The notes: a model not told the origin generated them from the letters alone. 64,000 nt of DNA from Maratus speciosus (GCA_963932465.1 OZ010790.1:353407633-353471632), one strand, 5' to 3'. Positions 9,677 to 20,714 are shown, counted from the stretch's first letter. Translations and numbers: made by a program.

Positions 9677-11107
9677 CTCGGCCATCTTGTCCGCTTGTCG
9701 ACCTCGACAGCGCGTTAAATAAGCAACAAGATATGTCAAAAACAAAACAAAAAAAAACTATCTAAAAATAATTAGAATCCAAAGGAAAAAAAACGGTCAT
9801 TAAATAATTAAGAAAATTGAGCTAAATAATAAAAAAAAATTCTAAATTTTAAGTAAATTAATGCTGAGCTGCCGTGGGATATCTCCAAAAAAACAAACAA
9901 AAGAATAAAAAAAATCTCAGGATAACATCAATTTGCGTCATGAGACCGTCTTTCTCATGAGCCATCATCAGGGATGAAAAATATAATCTGAAAGGCCGTC
10001 TGCCCATTATATTATCATCACGAAAACATACTGAAATCTGCCTCATCTTAGGTAGAATTTCGTAAAAAAAACATCTTTATCCCAACGTCATTCGAGAATA
10101 AAAAATAAAAAAAAGAGGTTTGCCTCGTCTAAGCAAAAAAAAAAAGGATTTCCCACCAAAAGGTTTTTTTTTCGACAGCCAGCTCTTACTTCTGTAAAAA
10201 AAAATATGCGAGGGGGGGGGGGAACACATACATATATATAGCAATTCAATAAAAAGTGTACACATAAAATACAGTTTTAAAAATATAAATGCAGTTTTAA
10301 AAGTATAAATACAACAATATTCTTTTTCTTCTTGTCAAAAGTGAGTATTCAAAAAAAATAAAGTCCTGTGTAGATAGTCATCTTAAATAAAGTTGTTGTT
10401 TACGCAACATAAAAAAAAAGCACGTGTTGCGAAACAGGCAAATGAAAAAATAATGCACCATTTGCAGTCCGAGAGAAAGATAACTTGCCATGCGCAAAAA
10501 AAAAAAAAATCACCGCATGGGTTCAATAAAAAAGTTTTGAGCAGATATATATCGCTCAGAGATTTAAAAAAAAATGTTGAACAGAACTTCGAAAAAAAAG
10601 GCACATAAATTCTGTTAATATAAGCTGAAAAAATAAAGAATATGTTGCATATTCCACAAACTAAGGATAATTTTAAAATAAACACTGTTGATAAAAGTGC
10701 TTGGTACGCGATAACTTCTTAAAAAAAAAAGCACTTGAAGTTTATCGCACTGAAGAATGGCATGACACACAGAAATACGAAGAAGAAAAAAACGTTCTGT
10801 GTTGAAGATTTCCATCAATGATTGGACTCTTGAAATGGTGAGTTACACTGGTAAACACCTCATTCTAATGTTTCGTCCAGAAAAAAAAATAATCGTGGAT
10901 GCTTGCTGCAATCGTAAAAAAAACGAAGATATTGAAATAAAGTTACTAAGAAAGTCACAGATAGTAGCAGTCTATAGTCTGTACGATATAAATGTTCTCA
11001 GAAATAAGCAGATATAGGTGTAAAACACAGAATATATAAACACAGTTTAAAAAAAATAGTAGTAATAATAAAAAACACATTTATGATAAAGTCGTTGGTT
11101 GCACTAG
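9677..11107 (-). other. Non-coding 3' internal region of the LTR element, A-run rich
   Basis: It contains about 18 runs of 7-13 A on the plus strand and only one comparable T run, so on the element's sense strand these are poly-U stretches. No protein motif is visible. A frame at 9858-10046 (-) and fragments around it look like coding sequence broken by homopolymers, but I cannot assign it. Confidence 0.6.
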
Positions 11108-12430
11108 TCACCTATATACGTGAAGCATATTTCTTTTTGGAAATTTAAGTCTATGTTTTCTCTTTCTCGTTGTTGACTTCACAAAATGTCGGCGTATAAA
11201 AAATAAACAAGAAATGATAAGGAAACGCAGAATTTCGGTCCAATTAGTAACGTCACTCGAATCTGGAGATGGTTGGGATGTATGGAACGCCGAATGCTGA
11301 TAAATGAGTCCGTTGGCAGACGTAAACAGTAATAAATAGATGGTCAATAAGACGAGCACTGTCATGAACAGCTTGTAAGATAAGAAATTTAAATCGTAGG
11401 AAAAGCAGTCTGGCGATAATGTTGCGAGATGTTTCTGATATGCTGAGTCAATCACTGGGTCAATTTCTATGTCAGTAGGAATATTTTCCTTCGAAAAGTC
11501 TGTATTTACTCTCTGCGGTTTTAGATCTTGGGGGAAAGAATTTGAAACAAATGTTTCCGTAGTGCATCTTGCGTCGGGAAATGCAGGTACATAGGATTTA
11601 TCTTGAGATTTCGTTGCAGATACATTATCAGACACAGTAATGCAGCTTATAAAAATACGTGTGGGTGGAGATTTAGTTAAAGTAGCTCCGTTTTTGTCGC
11701 ATGTGAGAGTACCCTGAAATATGACATCTGTCCCTATGATAAGTGGCATGGGCATCTGAGAAGACTTAACTACGTAAACAGAAGTAGAAAAAGTATTATC
11801 GTCTATTTGTATATTGGTAAAAAACGATCCTATAGGTTGAATAACACGGTTACCGATACCCGACAATTGTACAGTTGCTCCGGTGAGGGGGGGAGACCCA
11901 ATTTGTTCATAAATGTCTTCTCTCAGTATCGTCAGTGAGCTTCCAGTGTCCAAGATTGAATTCATTTGTAAATTAAAAATTTTTACAGGTTTCTGCATGC
12001 GCGGAGGAGAATGACATATTTCGACTACGTTAATTTGTTCGTCTCTGCGCGGCGACGTCTTGCGTGAAGGGGAGGTGCCTTGAGTCGAACGCTTGCGTTC
12101 CGGCGTTTGCTCTGTACACTGGCTGGAAACATGACCAAAACGTGCACATTTCATACACTTTTTCCCTTTATTTAAATGCACACAATGGGTAGACAGGTGA
12201 CCTGGGGCTAAACAATTCCAGCAAGTTAATTTTGCAGTTTTCTCCTTCTGGTTAATCTTAGGAGTGTTGGGTGTAGTCGGTGACATTGATTGATAAAATT
12301 TAGAACTCTGTTCACAAATTCGTTCGAAAATTTGGAGCTTGTTTTTAAATTCGGCAAGCGTGGCGCACCCGAATAATATAGCTTTATTATGTGGTGTATC
12401 GTTAATCCCATTAATTATATAGTGAATTAA
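11108..12430 (-). pseudogene. Gag C-terminus, zinc knuckles and aspartic protease of the LTR element
   Basis: This is the second part of the Gag-protease frame, read through from 12430; the first ATG within it is at 12286, and numbering below starts there. Two CX2CX4HX4C zinc knuckles lie at residues 22-35 and 44-57 and would bind RNA. A basic Ser/Arg/Lys linker follows. A retroviral-type protease begins near residue 100: the catalytic D-T-G-S is at 113-116 and IIGTDV, the second conserved strand, at 183-188. After about residue 300 come two hydrophobic stretches (about 304-326 and 351-364) with a basic tail, unusual after a protease. I infer that a deletion removed reverse transcriptase through integrase and fused the protease to a membrane-like tail, possibly env-derived; alternatively the tail is chance coding. 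It is in the same frame as the upstream Gag, separated by one TAA (12431-12433). Confidence 0.82.
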
Positions 12431-13267
12431 TTATATATCATCGATGTTTCCTCTCTGTGCTATTTCTTTCATTTTCAGAAAATATTCCAATAGTTTTTCG
12501 TTTGGGCGGCATCCTCTAGCGGCTAGTAATTGATGTATCTGGGCGGACGAAGCTGATTGTCCAAATTCGCGAAACAATGCTTCTTTGAGTGATGTATATG
12601 AAGAAATGTTGTTTTCACTACGTACATACAATAATGCTAAACTTTTTAATGCCCGCTCAGCAAACACAAATTTCTGTATGTCGGACAGTTGAAATGAATG
12701 GGCCAGAGATTCAAATCTCTGAAACCATGCTTGAACGTTTTCCGTTTTATCACCACTAAACGGTGTAATTAAATGATCAATGTCATGGAAAGAAATTGTC
12801 TGTTTGGGCGCGGAGTGTGTACAGTGTACACGCGCCTGGTCTGGCTGTACTGCCAAAGGCGAAGATAAACCAGTGCTTCCACTACTATTGTGGCTATCAT
12901 CAAATTCTGTATCCGATTCGGAAACTGCCGTAAACGTGTCTTTAAAAGCCGAAATATCAACTAGTGCACTTAAAATACGTTGCCCTATATCTTGTTTTGA
13001 TCCATGGATGTCAATGGATAAGATATTAGCAATAGTAATCAATTGTATCTGATCGTAATCGTCCAAAATTATTTTGAGTTTATTTTCATACTCATCGCTT
13101 TTGTCAGTAAAAGAAAAACCTTTAAATTTCCTTAAATTCGCTCTATTCTGGCGATTTTTATCGCAACCAAATATAAATTCATGCAATAATTTGATTTTAT
13201 CTGTTTTAGCCGATTTCAACTGGCTTTTAATAAAGTCAATTTCTTGTAATTCCATATTAAAAGGCAA
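12431..13267 (-). pseudogene. Gag (N-terminal and capsid part) of the LTR element
   Basis: The frame runs 278 codons from an ATG at 13267. Residues of about 70-110 (QLITIANILSIDIHG and a following helix) look like a SAP-type helix-turn-helix, which binds DNA or RNA in other proteins. From about residue 165 the capsid-like retrotransposon Gag domain follows: FSGDKTENVQAWFQRFE, then the hydrophobic core around SLKEALFREFG. It ends at TAA (12431-12433) directly after a conserved-looking capsid helix, and the same frame continues open for another 1.3 kb through the zinc knuckles and protease. The stop is therefore either a point nonsense mutation or a read-through site; the former is more likely. 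Gag would assemble the particle that packages element RNA. Confidence 0.85.
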
Positions 13268-13669
13268 GAAAGGAAAGAGAAAAAAAATAACTTACTTCAA
13301 AAGGAGTTATCCAATTGAAAAATAAATTCCTCGCCACGATATATTGAAGTAATCCAATTAATGATCCGTAGAAAAAAAATATGCAGTCGAAGATTCATTC
13401 CTTGTACAGCGATAACTATCTTGCACAAATAAAAATAAACGGGAGATTGAGCTTCACACAGATGGCTCACATCAGATGTAGATGAATCACATCAGCTGAA
13501 ATGCAAGGGTTGATAACGGAACGAAACAGTTCTCTGATTTTAAACGTAGATCGGTAAGAAAGCCTAGGGGATTTTACTTTTTAAATTCGTTTTGGGATTC
13601 AATTCGGCCTAGAGCTCCCATGTAATATAAGGATGATATAAGGAAGAGGCCTTAGTTAATGAAAAAAGG

Positions 13670-14003
13670 AGTTTAATGAGTCTAGGTTATAGTTTACATA
13701 TTAAATAGAAATTATATTTACAAATACGGGAGGGTAGGGGTTTTCTCTGCAGCATACGCGCCCGCAGAATCATCGGAGTTCGGCCTCTGCTCTCGTCTAG
13801 AGCGAGATATGCCTACCATCGGCCGCGTCAGAATGCAATCTGCTCCCGGTTGTCACTTGTTTCCAAGCGAAGAGAATGCAAACTGCATATCAGCAAATTC
13901 AGTAACATCCGCTGTTCTGCGGTAACAAGTTCTCATGGAAAAGAGCTGACAATATATGTTGCTATGAGTAGGGTTTTATGGGAATCTAAAACAACAACTC
14001 ACA
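13670..14003 (-). repeat. 5' LTR (right copy)
   Basis: The 334-bp partner of the left LTR. On the minus strand it should contain the promoter and start of element transcription; I cannot pick out a TATA box with confidence. Its right side borders an AT repeat at 14004. Confidence 0.93.
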
Positions 14004-14454
14004 TATATATATAAAATAAATATATTGTCTTCATATCACAGAACTTAACTTGCAAATTTTAGATCGGGCGTTGACTCTTGCGTGCTTCTTCCATCGATAA
14101 GGTCAACAAATGGAACAAATTAACTTTTAGCAGTTATTTGTGATTCATATGACTCAGAGCCCTTCTGCGCTGAACTCGTCAGTGCCATTTCCAGGATTCC
14201 TTCATAATTAAACGTACTATTAGCACTTGTCGTTATTACCCACACTGGCGTTATTACCCCAGGACACCTTAATAGCATTAAGTAAGTAAAAACTGTTTTT
14301 TCGCTCTTTTATAAGCATTCAATACTTATCATAAAAGTGAAACATCATTCCAGATTGCAATTTATATTTTTCATTGAAAATATGGTCATAACACAATAAT
14401 TTTGCATGGGAATCGATTATGAATAGTTTGACGTTTTTTTTACGATAGTTTAAA

Positions 14455-14607
14455 ACTAGCAATTAATAGTAATTATTAGCAGAAATGTTATATATATATA
14501 TATATATAATAATTCTACTATTAATTGCTATTAATTGTTAGTTTTTCTAATATACCTAAAACATTTTGCATGCGTTAAAGTATGTCATAGTGTGGGGCCT
14601 GCTGAAC

Positions 14608-14668
<61 letters not shown>
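14455..14668. repeat. Small hairpin with AT core and a second (AT)n tract
   Basis: CTAGCAATTAATAGTAATTA (near 14457) is mirrored by sequence near 14516-14540 around an AT run at 14490-14508. A longer pure AT tract follows at 14611-14667. There is no gene; the frame across the AT tract is an artefact. Confidence 0.7.
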
Positions 14669-14669
<1 letters not shown>

Positions 14670-14821
14670 TTAGTTCTTTCAATCAATGTGGTTCTTATTT
14701 TATATTGTTTTTATACTTCTTGGTTTGCAGTCGATTGGGAACATAAAAGAATTTTTTTTTCAGCTTATTGTTTGATTCTTTTACAGACATCGACTCTGTA
14801 TTGCTTATATTTGTATTTCAT

Positions 14822-14856
14822 GTACCCCTGATGAAGTGAAATACACTATAAGCTTC
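14822..14856 (+). ncRNA. Degenerate hammerhead-like motif
   Basis: CTGATGA (14828-14834) is followed by AGTG, a 5-base loop and CACT, a possible stem II, but the next bases are ATAA instead of GAAA. It looks like a decayed copy of the motif seen intact at 19639. No reverse transcriptase is visible nearby. Confidence 0.3.
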
Positions 14857-14937
14857 CTTCTACATCCATCCAATTTATCTTTCATTTGTTTGTTTTTTTT
14901 ACGTTTAACATTATTTAGCTGGATTTTTGTATATTTT

Positions 14938-15100
14938 GCATAGCTGTCAACTTGTACGGATTTTTGCTACCACTAAAATTTAACAGAAATTTCTACCTTA
15001 TTTAATTCTCAACATTCACTGCAATTCGGCGATTGAATTAGGCAAAATCTTCTATTAAATTTTAGTGGTAGCAAAAATCCGTACAAGTTGGCAGCTATGC
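14938..15100. mobile_element. 163-bp MITE
   Basis: Terminal inverted repeats of about 47 bp, starting GCATAGCTGTCAACTTGTAC and ending with its complement with one mismatch in the outer 22 bp. The core of about 65 bp is non-coding. There is no obvious target duplication. Confidence 0.9.
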
Positions 15101-15548
15101 TTTTGTTTATAACTGGTTATTGCATCAAATTTGGTAAATGTTCATGTGTTTAAATGATTTAATTTTATAAAAAAGTTTATATATATATATATATTATAGG
15201 TAACTCTAGAAAACTTTTGCCAATCATTTTGTAAGCTATTTATTTTATTTTAGACTTCTTCAAAAAAGAAAAAAAATCACTTTATTACAGTTGTTTTAAA
15301 TCATTGATTTTTGTTTTAATTGATAATATATTTTATTTTATTTTATGAATTTTATTTTTTCTTACAATATAATATAATTATATATATATATATATATATT
15401 TAATATTAATATAGTCAATGTGAACTGATACCGTAACTGTGTAACATTTCCACGTGAACGTAACATTCACCGTTAGAGATTTTCCGGTGATTGTTATGGA
15501 ACTCAAGATCTTATAAGCTTTGGTTTATAATTTTAATATAATTTTTTC

Positions 15549-15552
<4 letters not shown>

Positions 15553-15600
<48 letters not shown>
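15553..15600 (+). repeat. Poly-A tract (48 A)
   Basis: Pure A-run. It could be the tail of a retroposed sequence ending here, but I see no recognisable body upstream and no target duplication. Confidence 0.9.
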
Positions 15601-15601
<1 letters not shown>

Positions 15602-15994
15602 AGTATTTCCTTTCATGATTTATTTGATTTCCGTTTTATGTGTTTATTCCTTAAACTTTTATGTACAGTTCATAGAGCATTTTGAGAAAACCAATAAAAA
15701 GATAACCAATTTTCTTCAAAGTTTAGCTTGCTTTTATCTTTCAGAAACCAACTGTGTTTTATTTATATTGTGATTAATGCTACTGACGAGAGTTTCCCAA
15801 TGTAAATTTTCATTTTCATTTGTGTTTCATAGATTTCTTTTGTAATTATTCTTGTACATTTTCTATTATTTCAATTTAATATACAGCAGCTCTGATAATA
15901 AGTTTCTTGGTACCATAATATTTTGTATCATATATTTGGTACATCATTATATTTCATTTTTATGGTCAATTTTCCATTTGTTAAAATGGTTTAC

Positions 15995-16044
<50 letters not shown>

Positions 16045-16553
16045 ACCCTATATATATAAAATCCTAATGAAACGAATTTATAAAACGAATATATGAAACG
16101 CCTGAAATGTATCGATTCTTTGAATCGACCGATTAAACAACTGATTTTGTTTCAAGGCGATTTCTCCTAAAATATGGAATACTTTGCGATGAAATTAACA
16201 CCAAAAATCCGTGTTGATCCACAGATCTCAAAACTGGTATTAGAATTTTTAAATTCGAATTAGTTTTCGTAATATTAATTTTTTCCTAATTTTAAATACA
16301 TTTTTTCTAATGATGGCAAATCAAATTTTAATCATAACAGATTTTTTTTTTTCATAATTCAGAAAAGGTTGCTATTTTAAATTAATTTGGCGACAGTTGG
16401 GCTTCCTTTAAATCTGCTAAGAACAATGCGTTTTATGTATTTCGTTATCATTTTATTAAATACAAAACTTTCATTTAAAAATGAAACATTTAAATTGATG
16501 GCTTTCACTTCTTAAAAAAAAAAAAAAACGAGAAGAAAAATATTAGACACGGA
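15601..16553. other. AT-rich non-coding DNA with (AT)n at 15996-16042
   Basis: No gene seen. The AT microsatellite and a T-run near 16341 are the only structures I can point to. Confidence 0.7.
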
Positions 16554-17713
16554 TGTCATATACGCACCGGGGTACCTAATTGGCGCATAAATGGCATTAT
16601 TTTGATAGACATGGTAACCCGGCTATTGTTGTTTATTTAATAATAAATGTATATTCACTTTTATTTCTTTTTTAAATTTATATAAATTATTTTGTTCTAT
16701 AGTAATTAATTATTTTTTTGCTATTTCCTTTTGAAAATAATAGAAAATAATTAAAAAATACGGTACAATATAGTAGTTATTCCGTCACTCAATTTCGCAA
16801 ATTATATAAATCGCCAAATTGCACAGATTGACAAAATTTTTATTTTAAATAACGAAAGAACAAATAAATTAGTATAACATTAATAAATATAAAAATAAAA
16901 CGTCGAAATAAAAATCACTTGATGACGTAAACACGTGTAACTTGCTAAAAGTCAAGTGAATGTGACATTTACGATCAAGCATTATTGACATTTAATCTTA
17001 TAGTTCGCGATAGATTTTTTGTCAACGGGATAACTAACCGGTCGATTCTCCATAAACCTTTAACTCGCGGTTCAACTCTCAGTTGAGAAACCTTCCGTTG
17101 ACAAATCTAACCGCCGGTTAATATTTCGAATTCATCGATAACTTTCAATCCGCGATTAGTCGACCTGAGTTAGTCAACTCTCGCTTGAAATCTGCGTAGT
17201 TGATTGGCCAAAGGAATCACATGACCTAGCAATCCTCTCTGCGAGTTCTGTCCTTCCTTGACACCATCTTAATCTGTTTCTTTTCAATAACGAAACTAAA
17301 GGCAGTATTGAAATTGGAAATGCATATACTTATCATGTTTAATTTTTAAATAAAAAATTCTTATAAGTAAATGTGCAATTACCATTTTGATTTCATGATT
17401 TTGTTCTTTTACAGAACAAAAGTTTCAATAAAATTCTTAACAATAAAATTCTTAAAAAACAGTTGATTAAAAAATATCTTGATTAAAAAAATCATTTTCT
17501 TTAATGTAAGTTTAATAAACAATTATCTGATCAAACTAGTAGTATTAAGTAGAATAAAAGTAAATAACGCAATAGGTTTATTTATGTATTTTTTACAATG
17601 AATATTAGATGTGAAGATATTTTCATATAATTATTTCTAATGCATATATATTTTATTTAACAAATGTCTGTACAGATTCAATTAAAATATCTTGGATAAA
17701 ATAGCATGCCGGT

Positions 17714-17752
<39 letters not shown>

Positions 17753-18692
17753 CGAGGCCTTAGAAAATCCTGTGTTGATTATTACACATTTTTTTAGAGA
17801 TCATGTTTAATAACTTTAGAAGAAGGCCGAGACATGTATTCTTGATGTATTGCGAAATTATATATAAAAAAAAAATCTTCTGAAAAAATGTTTCTTTAAA
17901 ACAAAAATCATTATTTCAAACTTACTAAGTATTTATATAAAACAAATAATTATTTATCTATTATGAACAATTGATCACATATACACAATTCGGTAGAAAA
18001 TTCATGCTTTAAGCAACTATGAACGAGGGACTCAAATGGAAGAAAATTTGTTTTCTATTTTTTCATTATTATTAAAAAAGAGAGAGAGAAAGAAAGAGTT
18101 TTTAATCATATATTTTTACAAAATTGGTATTGAAAGTACATATTTCCATTTAGATTTGTTAGATGGCGCCACCACAAAATACATTGTAAATCAATAAAAT
18201 TTGAAGCTTTGTTTTCGACACACAAATTAGTATAATTTTGCATTCATAGAGCAAAAATATCCAAAAAAAAGGGGAAAAATGTAAGTGACACATTCTTTTA
18301 TAATACCATCTTTAATAATTAATGCTTCGTTTAATTAGTAAATTCCAAAAAGCTTTGTTTTTAAAAAAGAAGCATCAGCGCACAATTTAAAACGACCGCC
18401 ATCTTTCTTTCTACTAGGCATGCGCGGTTCACTAACCTACCTACCAGAGCTTGGTTGAGTTAGTCAACCCCAGGTTAGTATGTACCTCGAATTTCGTCAG
18501 GTTGGGTAAACGGAGAATTGGATTTCGCATTCAACCGAGAGTTAAGCTCCGAAACGCGAGGTTGAAGTTGACGGAGAATTACCGGGTTAGTAGTGCCAAA
18601 AATACATATGTAACTGGTATGACAAAAACGAGGCTTTCGTCAAATTTTCATTAAAAAAAAAATCATGCCAAACATGCGGTGCGTATATGACA
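16554..18692. mobile_element. 2.1 kb inverted-repeat element ending in TGTCATATACG
   Basis: The left end TGTCATATACGCACC (16554-16568) is mirrored at the right end (GGTGCGTATATGACA, 18678-18692). Inside, 17025-17100 and about 18480-18590 are inverted, related sequences (for example ACTAACCGG against CCGGGTTAGT and a shared ACTCGCG / CGCGAGG motif), so the subterminal regions are also mirrored but diverged. The centre holds a run of 34 A (17717-17750). No transposase is visible. The short frame 18451-18654 lies in a mirrored arm and is not convincing. Confidence 0.65.
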
Positions 18693-18853
18693 TCTGGCGA
18701 AATATTAAATTATGTAACAAACTATGACATTTAATTTCAACTTCAAATCAATGTTTTAATTTACCACTCGAACAATAAAAAAAATGCTAACTGGCGAGTT
18801 GAAAAAAAGATATTGGCGAGATTTGCACCCGGCTTTTTTTCTTTCGGCACAGT

Positions 18854-19045
18854 TGTCATATACGGCCCCATATTGGCGCGATTTTTTTCTGACGCTAATG
18901 TCATATACGCAACGGGTACTTAACTGGCGCCAAAGTATCGTTATTTTGTTTGATATGGTGAACCGGATGTTGTTGTTTATGCTGTTGATGCGTTCCCCAA
19001 ATTGGCGTTGGAAAAAAATCGCGCCAATATGGCGGCGTATATGAC
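18854..19045. mobile_element. 192-bp MITE of the TGTCATATACG family
   Basis: The TIRs are about 34 bp: left TGTCATATACGG, then ATATTGGCGCGATTTTTTT; right is the complement with one gap. The interior starts with a second TGTCATATACG (18899-18909) whose next 80 bp resemble 16554-16640, the left end of the 2.1 kb element. It is a short derivative of the same family. Confidence 0.8.
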
Positions 19046-19429
19046 ATTTGTTCCAAACTTTCATATGAAAGGCGAAGGGATCAGATCGTATTTGTTTATG
19101 GCATTTGATGACTTGAACTATTATAATATAGATGAAATGATGGGGATAGAATAATATTTGGCGACTTATCACCTGTGCCTGGATAACATTAAAGTATCAA
19201 AATGGTACCTAGAGTATAAAAAGCAAAATGTTCCGCCCGAACTGTTGATGATAGTCACATGATTTAGGCTATTGATATAGAGATTGTTTAAAAATATCGG
19301 TTGACAAAGACTCTGAATGCTTAATTCATTTTATTTTAGCTTCTTTTCAAATGTTTAACTGATCCTCTTTAATCAAAAACGAAAACAACCATTTTATGTC
19401 TTAACAGCAACTGATTCTCCGTTAAATTT

Positions 19430-19559
19430 TTGCAATCAAAGGGAATTGAATGGAAACCCGTTTACAGGGAGATCTGCACAGCTTTTTTCAGTATAATTCA
19501 ATCTTCCATAATATTTTTCAGTAATCAGCACGTAAATTCTCATAGTAAGTTCAGTAATC
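19430..19559. other. Segment before the palindrome
   Basis: AT-rich DNA with CAGTAATCAG repeated near 19519 and 19551. No gene is visible, although the palindrome and ribozyme-like motif directly follow. Confidence 0.5.
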
Positions 19560-19632
19560 AGAAGACGTCCTTCTACTATGAAAGCAGAGGCAAGAGTCTT
19601 GCCTCTGCTTTCATAGTAGAAGGATGTCTTCT
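19560..19632. repeat. 73-nt near-perfect palindrome with a single-base centre
   Basis: Two 36-nt arms mirror each other around G19596 with only one mismatch (19567/19625). In RNA or single-stranded DNA it would form a very stable hairpin with practically no loop. It ends 1 nt before the hammerhead-like motif. Confidence 0.93.
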
Positions 19633-19633
19633 T

Positions 19634-19680
19634 TGCGCCTGATGAAGAAAGACTCAGATCTTTCGAAAGGCCTAGCGCAT
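19634..19680 (+). ncRNA. Candidate hammerhead ribozyme
   Basis: The parts of a type I hammerhead are in order: TGCGC (19634-19638), the core CTGATGA (19639-19645), stem II GAAAGA/TCTTTC (19647-19652 with 19659-19664) closed by a 6-nt loop, GAAA (19665-19668), a self-complementary GGCC (19669-19672), TA, and GCGCA (19675-19679), which pairs with the opening TGCGC as stem I. Cleavage would fall after the A of TA. The very short palindromic stem III resembles the dimer-acting hammerheads known from Penelope-like elements and retrozymes. This reading is mine; no folding programme was run. Confidence 0.6.
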
Positions 19681-19850
19681 TTACAAAATTTTTGATGGTG
19701 TTTTAATAAGATTTTTTGTACTTAGTCATTCACACCAGTTTTAACTTACTTTCTTTAATCATAGTACACTTTTAATTATTTTTGACACAAAAAACTGATG
19801 TCTTGACCAAATGCTTATTTTGAGAAAAAAAATGTGTTGTTTGATGTGCC
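19681..19850. other. AT-rich sequence after the ribozyme-like motif
   Basis: Nothing recognised; it may be the remainder of the element that carried the motif. Confidence 0.5.
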
Positions 19851-19926
19851 GTCAAGATAGTTCAGTTGAAAGGGCACAAGGAAATAAAGCCAAAGTTTCT
19901 GACTTCGAGTCCCAACCTGGACATCT
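19851..19926 (+). repeat. tRNA-like sequence (SINE head or tRNA pseudogene)
   Basis: ATAGTTCAGTTGAAAGGGC (from 19857) resembles a polymerase III A box, and GACTTCGAGTCCC (from 19910) a B box, at tRNA-like spacing. The arms do not pair well enough for a functional tRNA. I interpret it as a tRNA-derived SINE head. Confidence 0.45.
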
Positions 19927-20700
19927 TCGCTCAGATGTAAAAATTACTATTTGTTTGAAATAATTATCCAAATTATCCCTGTAACCTCCCGAATTTATAC
20001 TGCATCACTCTTCTACACCCCCCACCCACCTAACATACAAAGTATTTAAAATATGTAAATACTTTATATTTATATAAAAAAAATTATTTTGTCCTATTTA
20101 TTGCTCTTAATATAAATAATGAATAAGTAGAATTAATAATAGTAGAATAAATAAGCAGAATAAATAATGAATAATACAAACTATGACCACCTCCCTCCCT
20201 CTCCCCCTAAAAATCCTATTTTTTGCCTTTTTTCAACGTAAAGGTTCATGATGATTTAAAATGAACTACTTTTAAGTATTTACAATGGTAATATTTTTAG
20301 TTATGACTATTTTTATTCATTAAAAATTCAAAATTATTATTATTATTATTATTTTTTTTTTACAAAAATATTTTTTATATAGTTAATGAAATAATTTTGA
20401 CCTAAGAGTAGTTCATTTTAAACACACATATATGTTTAGTATGTTTACTAAATTTCATCAAAATCCATATACTTCCGGAAGATGTCTTGCACACAATGAC
20501 TTATGGTATATAAAAAAAAAAAAAAATGAGCTATTTTGATTTCAACAATACACAAATTCTGTAAAAAGCTAATAAATTTCTAATGACAGCATATTACAAA
20601 GAACAATCTGTTTAATCAATATCCAAAATTTCATGTTTATACATAAAAAGGTTTTGAAGATAGACTAATTCAAACTTTGAATTTTTTCGTTAAATTTCGT
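19927..20700. other. AT-rich non-coding DNA
   Basis: Contains a CT-rich patch (20190-20210), ATT repeats (about 20333-20355) and A/T runs. No gene seen. Confidence 0.7.
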
Positions 20701-20714
20701 CGCGTTTAAAAGGT

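Larger units (their letters stand above)
9343..14003 (-). mobile_element. LTR retrotransposon (Gypsy-like) without reverse transcriptase
   Basis: Two direct repeats of 334 bp (9343-9676 and 13670-14003) enclose about 4 kb. TATAT flanks both outer sides, a possible 5-bp target duplication, though weak evidence because the insertion lies in an AT tract. The internal part encodes, on the minus strand, a Gag followed by zinc knuckles and an aspartic protease, then two hydrophobic segments. No reverse transcriptase, RNase H or integrase is present. The interval 9677-11107, where the 3' part of pol would lie, is open in no frame and full of A-runs. I could not match a tRNA primer-binding site next to the right LTR. 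The copy would depend on another element to move. Confidence 0.9.

Noticed and set aside
9961..9995. Minus-strand CTGATGA (9971-9965) followed by a CTCATGAG stem and AAAG, as a hammerhead in the LTR element
   Set aside because: There is no adequate stem I or III and no proper cleavage-site context, so chance is likely.
15553..15600. Poly-A as the tail of a LINE or processed pseudogene
   Set aside because: No coding body, polyadenylation context or target duplication could be seen.
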